A stretch of 64,000 bases of DNA, taken from NCBI GenBank assembly GCA_004335635.1, contig QAXH01005175.1, positions 159-64,158 of the forward strand. Direction: 5' to 3'. This document shows, one piece after another, positions 33,342 to 44,114 of the stretch. Source of the stretch: Chloromonas sp. AAM2 (taxonomy: Eukaryota; Chlorophyta; Chlorophyceae; Chlamydomonadales; Chlamydomonadaceae). The translations under genes were made by a program, and so were the position numbers. Below the pieces are notes generated by a model. That model searched no databases and had not been told where the DNA came from. It saw only the letters and a program-made list of their open reading frames with translations. Position 1 is the first letter of the stretch. The number at the start of each line of letters is the position of its first letter.

Positions 33342-36300
33342 ATGCTGTCGTATGCACTGCCCAACAACCCTAAGGCGTGCTGCGTTAGGCAGACATCACT
33401 CGAAAGGAGACTCTGTCAGCAGCGCTGCAATGCCAAGCCAGTGCAGCAGGCAGAACCCATTGGGAGCAATAGCTTGTTCGTGTTTGGACTGGGCTACACC
33501 ACTCTTGGCCTGGCCAACAGACTGGGCCAACATGGCTGGTGAGCGCTCTCAGCGACGCCACGTGCTCATATCAGAAAAACTCAACGCCCAGCCTAGGATC
33601 CTACCATGGCCATTCTCCTCATTTCGTTGCACACCTGTTTTCCCAAGCGAAAAAACAAGAAGTTTGCCAGTTCTGGGACAATGCCTGTGAATACCGCCAG
33701 GAACCAGTGTTGGTGATGTGTGTTGTGGGGGTAAACTTCTTTTTTCTCCTTCATCTTTGCGCGAACCAGGCAATATTAGCACGCAGCACCTGCCTGCAGC
33801 CACATCGCTGATCGTTGCTGATTGGCACAGCGGGTTTGCCCTCTCCGGCAACAGCAGCATGCAGCGCCGTATTTGCAAACCACGTTGTTGATTATATGGC
33901 TGCTAGCTGGCACCTGCATTGCCCTATCATAACAGACGAGCCTTCCACACGCTGGCAAGCCTGTTCAGCATGCTGGTTCACTGGAGTACCTGCACACTGG
34001 TCGTCAGGCCATCAACTGTGTCACATGCTGGCAAGCCTGACGGCTGTCATGCTGGCAAGCTTGACAGTTGATAATGTTTACTCATGCTGAGAAAACATGC
34101 TGGCTGACTTTTCCTTTTGCCAGGCATGTCACAGCAACTCTGAGAGACCCAAAGGCTGCGGAGCGGCTGGTCAAACTTAAAGCAAAGCAGGGTTGGAAAT
34201 GCGTGCTTTTTGACCCCTGCTCTGCCCCTGGACAGCTCAGGTGAGCCGGCAGGTTATGGCAATCCATGCATCTGTCAGGATATGATCAACCATGACGTTC
34301 CTGCTGTGTGCTTCTTTCATGAGACGGCAGGTTATGGCAGATCATGCATCTGGCAGGATAGGATACTACAAACGGTGTCGTTGCTGTGTGCTTCATGCAT
34401 GGCGTCGGTGACATGCATCACCACAAAGCGACATGCATCACCACAAAGCGACATGCATCACCACATCACCACAAGGTGACATGCATCACCGCATGAAAGT
34501 AACTGCTGAGCATTTGCGTCTCTGTTCATGTTGTGGGCACTGTGTGTCAGGGACATGTGCTGGGTGTGAGTGATTTGGCATCAGATGCATCATGTGCTGT
34601 GCAGCTCGGAGCTATTGGGCTCTTTGACTGAGGCCACACACGTGGTTACCGGCATCCCACCTGTAGGCCTGCCCCTGTACGATCCGGTAAGGCTGCGATA
34701 ACATCCTTGGGTTAAAGAAATTGGGGCTCTGCCACACGTTGAAACGAGTCATGAATCTGGAGTGAGGCGCGGCAGAACATGCCATGGGGCCCTCGAACAC
34801 AGCAAACATCAGCACATCCAGCTGCGTGCGACTGTAGCACAACCAAGGACTGTCGGACTACAGCACTGAGCCTGCACCCTCACAGCGGCTAGCCAGGGGG
34901 TCAGGCACAGGCGGTGTGAAGCACACAAGTGGGAGTTGTTTGATGAGCTCAAGTCTAGAGTGCGGCAGAATGAACACAGGGGACGAACAGCACTGCATCT
35001 GACCACCACAGATGAGATGTTATGCGCAGATGTGAACTGACGTCTGGGCTACTCCTGCGACGGGATACCAGCCATGATTGTTTGGCACTCTCCCTCATCA
35101 GATGGCCTAGCCTGAGTGTTGCCTGATATCTGCTTCTTGCAGGTGTTGTCGGCCCAGCTCAAGGCCATCAAAAGTGTGGCCAAATCAGGCCGGCTGCAGT
35201 GGCTGGGATACCTTAGCAGCACAGGTGGGCACACCAGACTGTGTGCGATCGTCCTTTTGCATCTGTATCGTCCGACAAGTCGAACAGAAGATGGCTCGAG
35301 CACCATGTACTACATCATCAGCGTGTGCGTCTGATGGCTACCATAGTGCGGGTGTTTCTCGGTTTCTTTCACATTGCATTCATGATCTCAGAGCAAAGCA
35401 AACGCACAGGCGCAGGACGTTGGAGCTGGCTACCGAAGGTATACCACCCTAGCCATTGCCGTTCTTGAAGCTACCTTGTGACATGGCCCCTGTGTCATGC
35501 AGCACTGTGGGTTGAGTCCGCATGCAACCAGTGTGGGTCCGCACCCATGTGTTCCTGTCTGCATTTGGGTTGCGGCCAGACGCTCACACTTCCAACGCAC
35601 ATCCAAGTGACCTGTCTGCATGTGGAATTGTTGACTCGATGGATTCGGCAGTTACATTTTCATCGCACACCCAAGTGCCCTGCCTGCCTGTAGGATTGTC
35701 AACACTCTGCACTGCACTGGAGCTACTTTATGCGTGTAACCGTTGAGTCCACATGCCCACAGCGTGGGTCTGACTCGTGTGTCCCTGTCTGCATTTCTCA
35801 ACGCACTGCCCTGCCAGCCTCTGAGATTGTCACACTGTGTGCTCGTCCTGCAGGAGTGTATGGCGATTACGGCGGAGACTGGGCGGACGAGGAGTGAGTG
35901 CACATTCACACGAAGTTCAAGTCTTTGTGCTTCATAACCGTGTGTACCCCTAACTAGTGCCTGGTGCTAATCCAAGACTCAACAGTGTTATTGTTAGCAA
36001 CTGTTAATCCAACCAACTTTGGGTGAGTGCGCATGGACAGGGACCAACTCACTGCCACGAGCCATGTGGCTATCCGTGCACACTGCAGCCTTGCAGGCAC
36101 GTGTTCGCCGATAGCTTATCTTGTACGATGCATGCAACCACCTCACATTAGCTGCAAGCTTTTGTGCCTCATACACATTCACCTATCCAGAGCACACCCA
36201 GCATTCAACCGGCATTCAACAGTGTTGATCAACATGCTCGGTGCGTATGCAAAAGTTGGTGTATTATCACTGTGTGTCTCCCTTCCGCCCATCCAGGACA

Positions 36301-38697
36301 CCTGGATTAACTTCAATAAGCATACTCGGTCAATGCGTGTCTCCCTTCTGCTGCAGGAGCGAGGCTCGTTCACTGTCCTCGCGGGGCTACGTGCGGCGCC
36401 AAGCGGAGGAAGCGTGGGTGGAGGCCGCTCGCACCCATCACCTGCCGCTGCGTGTGTTCCGACTGGGAGGTGCCAGGGCTGGACAAAATTGTTTACTGCG
36501 TTTCATCTGATAATGGTTATTGATTTACTGATTAGAGGATTTTGATAGTTTATTATCATTATCATTATTATTATCATTATCACTATTACTATTATTATTT
36601 TCGGGGTGCTCTATGGGTGCAGAGGTCGGGCCCCCAACGGATTGATATCAACCGTGGCTCAAGCGCATTTGCCTTTGTGCTTGATTATTATTGTATGACT
36701 GTTCAAGCGAGGGCAGGAGCAGGAGGGAAAGCCAATCATCACACCTGTTTGTTTCACTATGTGAGGCTCATGTGTGCTCGTGTATGCATGTGTTTAGGCA
36801 TATATGGGCCTGGGCGCAGCCTGCTGTCTAGCGGGCCTGCGGCGGGCACACCCCCTGTCACCACACAACAGCATGGTACACCCACTGCCACACAGCCACG
36901 TGCTGCAAGCAGCAGCAGCAGCAGCAGTGTGGGCCCTGGGGCAGTGAGGGCGGGCAGTGCCAGCAAGGCGCGGCGAGGCCAACAAAAGTACATCTCAAGG
37001 TAGGGATTCAAACTGGGAGCTGCACCAGCCAATCATGACGAAGCATTGTTTTGGTGCGCACAGCCGCCGAGGACACATGGCCAGACACACGGTTTTTCTG
37101 AACACAGGCAACACATGCTTCATCCAATAGACGGCTGGGTCCGTCTGGGAGCTGCACCAGCCACTGCAAACTCTCATTCCAATTGCAAACAGTCATATTG
37201 GTGGTTTTTTCCCCCTGTGTGCAGCACACACTACACACAGCAGGCAGCATCACGTGTCCATCACGTTTCTGTATGACCTGAGATGGATTGGTGCCGCCGC
37301 TGGGTACACGTTGGGTAGAAGCCTACTTGTAGAATTCGATCTGTAGGATATCAATTTGTAGGAAACCAGCGTGCACCATCACAAGGTTTCAAGTGCAGGA
37401 GTCCTTCCATCTCATCTTGAGCCCACTCCGCCCACCATACCCCCCATCCACTGCCATGCACTCGACGTATCTGTATGTGTCTACAGGGTGCACGTCTACG
37501 ACATCTGCCAGGCACTGATTGCCAGCATGCAGCAGAGTGCAGATTGCCAGGTTGCAGATCCAACCCACAGCACACAGCCACCTGGCATGGACACCGGCAT
37601 TTCTGTGAACGGAGCTGCTAGCAGCCAGCAAGCTCATTTGGAACCTGGTGGCAACGCAATCGGCAGCAGCCACAGTGCAGCTGCAGACAGCAGTGCTCAC
37701 ATCAAGCTGTACAACCTGGTGGACGATGAGCCTGCTTCAAGGGCGGAGGTAAGGACATGCAAAGAGCAGTTCTGCACGTCTGTGTCCTTTCTAGCATTAT
37801 TTGATGTTGCTGACTGCATGAATATTCCAGAATATTCATGCAGTCAGCAACTGACAAAGGTCCTGGGAACCTGAATCTATGCGTCATCATCATTCAATTG
37901 TCAAGCCTGCACCCAGGGCTGAGGTAAGAATAGCAAGGACAACCGCAGAACAGCCTTGCGCAGTGGGGCATGGGCACATGCGGTGCATGCGCTTGCAACA
38001 CAAGGCTGATGCTCAGCCTTTCCAGCAAACGCTGTCTCTAACGAGACAGACCTTCAAGAAATCTCTAAACTTTGCCTACAATTACCGGCTGTTCGAAAGC
38101 TCAGCACTGCAAGCTGTGAACCGCAGGGAAAGCCGTGTAATCATGCTGATACAAACGCTACTGGCTGTCAGCAGTCCAGGCAATGACAAAACACCTGAGC
38201 AGTCCGTTCGATTGCATGTATGAGCCTGCGCGAACATGTGGTCACATTATTGATATCTGTGTGCTGCTCTACAGGTGATGGAGTATGTGTGGCGCCTGCA
38301 ACAACATGGAAACCAACACCAAGGCCAGTTGCAGCCGCTGCAGCAGCAACAACAGGAGCCGCAAGATGTGGCCATGGCTGCAGCACAGCAAGACCTGGCA
38401 CATGTAAACCTGCCATCTAGTAGCATGCCCTCTGGATCTCAGGCTCAATCTGAGATTGGTCTTGAGCAGCCAAGCCCGCCTGCAGGTAGTAATAGTGGAA
38501 GCGCTGGGTCTGGGACAGGCCGAAGCAGGGGTGATGTATTGGAGGAGAAACGTGTGAGAAACGTTCGGATGAAGAGTGAGCTGGGTGTGACGCTGCGTTA
38601 CCCCACGTACCGAGAGGGCATGGCTGCTCTGGTTGCGGGCGAGCTGGAACCGTTTACTGATGAAGATTTGCGGTGGTTGGGGCTGACATGCGCCTAA
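33342..38697 (+). CDS. NAD(P)-binding SDR / NAD-dependent epimerase-like protein (YeeZ-type)
   Basis: Nine exons: 33342-33538, 34124-34240, 34605-34686, 35143-35224, 35854-35893, 36357-36469, 36798-36999, 37487-37748 and 38275-38697 (505 residues, phases close). The Rossmann nucleotide loop is LFVFGLGYTTLGLANRL; the third Gly of GxGxxG appears to be Thr. Following family blocks are ATLRDPKAAERL, VVTGIPPVG, WLGYLSSTGVYGDYGGDWAD (active-site Tyr region), LPLRVFRLGGIYGPGRSLL, YISRVHVYDICQALIASM and YNLVDDEPASRAE, ending EKRVRNVRMKSELGVTLRYP. Insertions of Ser/Thr/Gln-rich low complexity after GPGRSLL, around residues 300-370, and in the last exon make it much longer than the bacterial 270-300 residues. 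The N-terminus is basic and Cys-containing, possibly organellar targeting. Substrate unknown. Confidence 0.87.
33650..33746. mobile_element. MITE-like element, family A, 97-bp copy
   Basis: AAGAAGTTTGCCAGTTCTGG, GACAATGCCTGTGAATACCG, CCAGGAACCAGTGTTG and a right end GTAAACTTCTTTTTT. The right terminal repeat has lost its inner half. It lies in the first intron of the SDR gene. Confidence 0.75.
34251..34480 (+). repeat. Imperfect ~77-bp tandem duplication plus ACATGCATCACCACAAAGCG array
   Basis: GGCAGGTTATGGCA...CATGCATCTG(T/G)CAGGATA...GCTGTGTGCTTC occurs twice (34248-34314 and 34325-34393), followed by repeated ACATGCATCACCACAAAGCG units. All in the second SDR intron. Confidence 0.8.
35254..35332 (+). 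repeat. Dispersed repeat family B, copy 4
   Basis: TTTTGCATCTGTATCGTCCG, ACAAGTCGAACAGAAGATGG, CTCGAGCACCATGTACTACA and TCATCAGCGTG, in an SDR intron. Confidence 0.8.
37806..37851. repeat. Perfect palindrome, 22-bp arms, 2-base spacer
   Basis: GTTGCTGACTGCATGAATAT-TC, spacer CA, then its exact reverse complement. Located in the last SDR intron, between the true exon end at 37748 and a copy of that exon/intron junction at about 37905-37925. Confidence 0.95.
37899..37960 (+). other. Decayed copy of the SDR exon-8 donor junction
   Basis: AAGCCTGCACCCAGGGCTGAGGTAAGA resembles GAGCCTGCTTCAAGGGCGGAGGTAAGG at the real exon end (37728-37755), and the following bases also align (AAGGACA, CAGAACAG). 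It looks like a duplicated 3' exon edge with an intact-looking GTAAGA donor. It could act as an alternative donor or decoy. Confidence 0.55.
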
Positions 38698-39892
38698 GGG
38701 ACAAATACATGGCAGCAAATGCACTGTGTTCGCCTACAGAAGCGGCGAGTAAGCTGTATAGATAGACAGTCATGGATTGCTTCAAAGACATGAGTAAACA
38801 GCACAGTAGGTGTTAGGTAGGTGTTACATCACAGTACGCGGCGTTTCACGGTGCATAGGTCCACCCATGGCCAGCTCCTGGCTTGTAACTGTCGTCGCTC
38901 CTGCTGGCCTGACAGGGATTGCCTCTCTGCCCCTGATTGCAGCAAGCCATGCTTACAATTATCGTGGCTCGGGTTTTGTTGGCTAGTATTCCACTATGCT
39001 TTCCGTCTGAGTTGCCGGGCTTGCTTATGTGCGGCTTACGGACCAAGTCCTGTCGACTCTGTCATGTTCAGGGCTGACGAGCACTACATCGTTTCGGACT
39101 CTAGCTGGACTCAGTTGGTATCTTACCGTATTGCACACCTGTGCTTGCACTTGCACGTTGCTTGCACTTGCACGTTGCTTGCACTTGCACTTATCACACG
39201 TTTTTGAGCTGCAACGCGGCTTGGCTGCTTACTGTGCGTACTCTACTGGAAGCTTCAACGAATGCTGCACAAGATTTGATGGAAGGTGAGGCGGTCACAA
39301 CGACCTGACGTGAGAATTCCTCGTGCCGCCTGCGATGGCCGGAATGACCGAGGAGCGGGCTGATATTCACTATGTCAGGCAAGTGAGGGGTAATTACGGA
39401 ACTTTGTCGCTCTCGCACAACCATGCAACATGTAAATGTGCCATGCACGCAAAAAAAAGTTTGTTTGGTTAAACCCTGCGCATGCCAGAAGAGAGAAAGA
39501 GGCATACTCGGTATGCCATCAAGCGCATGAAAGCGTTTTCATCACTTTCGGTGGCCCAGCAAGCGTCTTTAGTATACCAATGCAATTGTCAAAACAGGCG
39601 CCTTGCAACACATGGCCAATCAGCCTTGGAGACTCATGTGATGAGTCGTGGCTCGTAGCTGAAAACCCGAGGCATGCAAGCAGTCCGAGGTTGAACCAGA
39701 CAGTGCATTCGTTCTCATGCATGTGCACAGTGTGCCCACACCGAGTGCCTGCAACTTGGCCAGAGCAGCTCCTCAGCCAGAGCAGCACTGTGGTTGGGTC
39801 GGTTGCTTTGCCTGTTGCGCTTTGTCTTTGTGTTCCTCCTGAGGTTGCCTTGTGACTGTGGTAGTGATCCCTTTCTCTCGCTCTGTGCGCAG
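38698..39892 (+). other. Unresolved 5' part of the following gene
   Basis: 3' flank of the SDR gene followed by sequence that may hold the first exons of the Pro/Gln-rich gene. The best candidate is 39072-39117 (AG|G GCT GAC..., peptide ADEHYIVSDSSWTQL, donor GTATCT). A second is about 39211-39288, with two plausible frames (LAAYCAYSTGSFNECC or TLLEASTNAAQDLMEG). Phases do not decide. The 3' splice region of the exon at 39893 has an older-looking duplicate at 39725-39780. Confidence 0.3.
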
Positions 39893-42800
39893 TACCCCTC
39901 ACCGTGTGCCTGCACCTTGGCCAGAGCAGCTCCTCAACTACCATGCACAAGGCACAGCTCTATACCATGCTGCAGCCAAGCAGGCAGCCGAACATGCATC
40001 CCTTGCCGCTGCCCTAGCCAAGCGCCAGCAGCAGACCATCCAGCAGGAGGAAAGTGACCTGCGCCAGCAGTATGACGAGGCACTCAGAACATGGCATACG
40101 GTGCGTAATCGCATGGGTATCACCATTGTGTGAGGAGATGCAGACATCATGTTTAGTGTCAGCCTAATGGATGGGCAGCTATCGTATCATTACATTTGTA
40201 TCATGCGGAAACGGTTTGGCATCATGAACACACTCAACTTTGGTGCCTGTCTACAGGCCTACGCCCATTGGCTGACCGCCGTTCAGCTGCATGGCCCACC
40301 CAGTGAACCCGGCCAAGCACCAGGCCATGGGGCGCCAGCCTCTGACATCCACCCACGCCCCATGCCATTCCCCATGCAACAGCAGGCACAGCCATACCCT
40401 GCCACGTCACAGCCATGGGCCACACACGGTCAGTCACCACCAAACCAGTGGTCTTCCCAGGGTCAGGCACAAGCCCAGCAATGGCTTTCTCACGCCCAAG
40501 CATTATCACAGCCGTGGAACGCCCCAGGCCCTTCACCCTCTTCAACGCAAGGAGCGGGAACGCATTTGCCCACATCCGCAGCAGCCTTGCTACCACCCAC
40601 GATAAGCTCAACTTCACCCACTGCACTGAATCACTCGCCGCAATTTCCTATTGCCACATCCAGCCCTGAGCCTCCCTTTGCCAACCCCTCAGCCCAAACT
40701 ACCACATTCAGACCGGACTCCCCGCAAAGCCCCACCACAACAGGCACCTCTGGTGATCATCCCAAGACGTCCCCACACGGCTCAGCACATCCTAGCAACC
40801 CTTCCACCGGCCCTGAAGCAAGACACCAGCCCAATGGCAGCCACCCCAGCCAACCATCTTCAGACACGGCTGCACTGCACACCTCTAGCAGACCACCTGG
40901 GGCAGATGCATCAGGCCAACATCCTTCATCATTCGTTACAGGCCATCAAGGGTCTGAAAACACTCCATCCGCCAGGGCTACCATAGCCACAACAGCCAAG
41001 TCAGGTATTCATCCCAGCACACCAGACAAGCATCCAGGCAATGACCAACCAGCAGCAGCTGATGCTTCGGCCGAGGCCCCTGCCAGTACATTGTCTCCAG
41101 AGCAGGCAGCCTACCAGGCCAGATTCGCTGCCGCAGCCGCCAGCGAAGCAGCTGCAGCCTGGGCAAAAGCTGCCAGTCAAGCCGCTCTGGCTGCTATTGC
41201 CCCTGGTGCGGCCGCTCGGCGGCTGCCCTGGCAGCAACCCACGTGGAATACGTTTCTGCAACCGACCGCACCCACTGTCAATCACAAGCCCATGATTGCT
41301 CCCGGCATTGACACCCCTGGCGAGCAAGCAGCCCATGCTACCACTGCTTCTACTAACCAGCAGGCGCCTGGTGTTCACCACAACGCAAGAACACAAGCAG
41401 ACAATCCTGGACGTTTCCAGCGCCGGCAGCTGCCGGTCAGCTACTGCACTCATGAAAATGTTTCTGAGCTTTACTTGCCACGCTTTGGCACGGCCCTGCG
41501 CCCTCAGCCCCCGCCACCCCACCAACAACACCACGGCTGGCAAGGATCTCCCTCAAGCACAGTCAGTCAGCCCGCTATCAGTGGTGCCCAGTACTTAGCC
41601 TCTGGTCATGCTCTATCAGGTGGCACTGGAACTCAGCATGGGCCTGACCCTTACGCCAACAGCAACACCAACAGAACCAACAGAACCAACAGAACCACAG
41701 CTGGCCCTGATGCTCATGCAGCATGGCCTGTCAGCCCCGCGTCATTGTGGGGCCCTGGCGTGTTGCCACATGCGGATTTGCATGCAGGCATGGGTGGCCA
41801 TGCGCAGGCCATGGGTAGACCACGCATGCGGCTCTGGCAACGCAACCCATACAGGTACCAGTGCATCATTCATTAATCATTACATGGCTTATCATGGTCT
41901 AACCTATGGTATCGCAGGACCAACCAAGCAGCGCTTAGCAGCAGCCGACATCATCACAGTAAACCAAGCATGAACATGATGCCCTCAGACATAAAACACA
42001 TGCAAGGTTAAAGGTGGGTTAGCTGGTAGCAAAGTCAACCGTCTGTGGCTGTTACGACAAGAGCACTCTTCCACGCTATCGAGTGGTTAACTGCACTTCC
42101 CACCATGGGTGTGTCATCACTTTGAGTGTCTACGCTATGATAGAACACTAATCACCGTGGTTATCTAGCGCACGGCGACAGACAGGTGTATGTGGTAGCC
42201 CTTCAAGCACGCCTTTGCCTGATAACTGCCTGTCTTCCTGACAGCTCAGATGATACGCAGCAAGGGAGGATACGGGCACACCTACGCGGTCATGTGCTTG
42301 TCCGACATGAGTGCCGCCTTGCCAACAACGCTGTACAAGCCTATAGCTATGTTCTTCTGTGCCCCTCATGCTGAACAAATGCAGTGCCGTGCATTGCAAT
42401 AGCCACCGCAGACAATGAAGTGTCGCATCTAATGACGTGTTGCATGTAATGACTTGCCGGATATATTGAGCATCCCGCCTTCATGCATGCCTGCCCTTAG
42501 TCATTGCTGCTGTGACGTGGCCTTGCAGGACGTCTATGCTTGATCAAAGCCATTTGTTTAAGGCCTGGGTGCACGTGGGCTCAGATGGACATGTGCAGCA
42601 GGTGAGGCTCGCATTGACACAAAAAAAGTGAGTGCTTTTTACATCTGTATTGTCCCACAAATGGAACAGAAGACGGCGTAAAAATCAATCACGCATCTGA
42701 GCAAGAAGCATGTCTCGCTTGGGCATGACTTGAACCAGAAAATCTGTCCGGCACTTCTAAACAGCATGCGGATTGCCTGTGGGGTTCATGATAGCACGCA

Positions 42801-44114
42801 TCCGCCATCATGAAGAAGTTCACAGGCGATTCGTTGCATGTTGCACGAAAGGCCAAAGTGGAGCATCAGTCCTCAATGTGATGCCGAGACAGCTGCCTGA
42901 TAAACACCCCTCAGCTTCAGCGCATGGTTTTCACAGCAGTACACAACGAGTCAAAGCCGCAATCTGCCACTCATCCCACCTCACCTTCTCAATTGCTTGC
43001 TTATTAGGGCTGACATTAAGGTGTGAGCAGCTTATCCATACCTTGACACTCACACGCCAATTTGTGTGCTGTCTTGGCACATGTCCAGGTTATGAGGCCT
43101 GAAGACTTCACCGCCCCATCCCCTGGCCGCCACGACGCTGTGCTGGCCTGCCCCCAGACTGTCACAGGGCTTGGCACAATTTGTCCCGACTCCCGGGGCA
43201 AGCAGCGGGCAGGCAGCCCGGCCACAGTTGATGGACCGGCCACGTTATACCCTACGGCTGACGAGCAGCAAATGGCTGCTGGAGAGGTGGCGGCTGCGGG
43301 CAAGACGGCCCACATATCTGCATTTGTCACAGGACAAGAGGTGGCCTCTGATGCAGTCCAGGCATTGGCAGGAATGGCACGGGACGACGGCCTTGCGGGA
43401 TTCATAGCAGGCAGGGACACGCATGGGACCACTGATGCTGTTCATGTGGTCTCTGCGGCACAACGGAACGCTGCGCAGGCAGTGGCACCAGCGGCAAGAG
43501 GTGTGCTCGACAGTTCCCGTCATTCACAGGCAGCAGGAGGGGTATTGGGTACAGCCCTGCCAGACGCAGCAGTCCTGGAAATGCACGGCATGCCCGCTCA
43601 TGATCCTGTGCTCGTTGCTCCAGAAAAACGTAGCGCAACCCCAGGGGCACATGAAGGTGCCCCACAGGCGCTTGATGCGCCAATGCTTGCGGGTCCACAA
43701 GCAGCTAGCGCCCTCTCGCACCGTTCTTGGAACGACTACGAGCAGCGTGCAAGACATCCTAAGCGTATTAGCCACCCTGATGATGACGCCAGCCCACAGA
43801 CAGCCGTTGGTGCCAACCCTCGGCCTGCCACGCCTTCGCCCTCAACCACGGGTACCCAGGCCACACAGCTAGTGCTGCCAGAGGCATCCTTGGGTTTGAC
43901 CTTCAAGGTCGTTGAACCAGCAGCTACGCAGAGGCAAGCAAGCCTTTTGGATTTGGAGACCACATTGGCCGAACACACAGCAGGATGGTCACGTGAGGGC
44001 CTTCCAGACCGCAAATTAGTTAAAGCTGGGGCTCAACCCCACGTGGCTGCAAGGCCGGAATCACCGGGCGGACTTACACCAGCTGCCTACCTGCCTGGGC
44101 ACCCAAGGAATTAG
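39893..44114 (+). CDS. Long low-complexity Pro/Gln/Ser/His-rich protein, unrecognised (5' end unresolved)
   Basis: Exons that fit: 39893-40100, 40257-41854, 41918-42006, a tentative 42245-42332, 42529-42601 and 43089-44114 (at least about 1,025 residues). Without the tentative exon (QMIRSKGGYGHTYAVMCLSD) the phases on either side do not match; with it they do. The first part is helical and Ala/Gln-rich (ASLAAALAKRQQQTIQQEES, then YDEALRTWHTAYAHWLTAVQ). The 532-residue central exon is Pro/Ser/Gln/His-rich and probably disordered. Near its end is a basic stretch RPRMRLWQRNPYR. The last exon is Ala/Gly-rich with SLLDLETTLAEHTAGW near the C-terminus. Composition suggests a nuclear or RNA-associated scaffold, but no domain is recognised and no function is claimed. 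Confidence 0.5.
42635..42682 (+). repeat. Dispersed repeat family B, copy 5 (short)
   Basis: TTTTTACATCTGTATTGTCC, CACAAATGGAACAGAAGACGG. Only the 5' part of the family unit is present. It lies in an intron directly after the exon ending at 42601. Confidence 0.7.

Noticed and set aside
40234..41543. Minus-strand frames of 130-180 codons
   Set aside because: Antisense shadows of the long Pro/Gln-rich exon, whose composition suppresses stops on the other strand.
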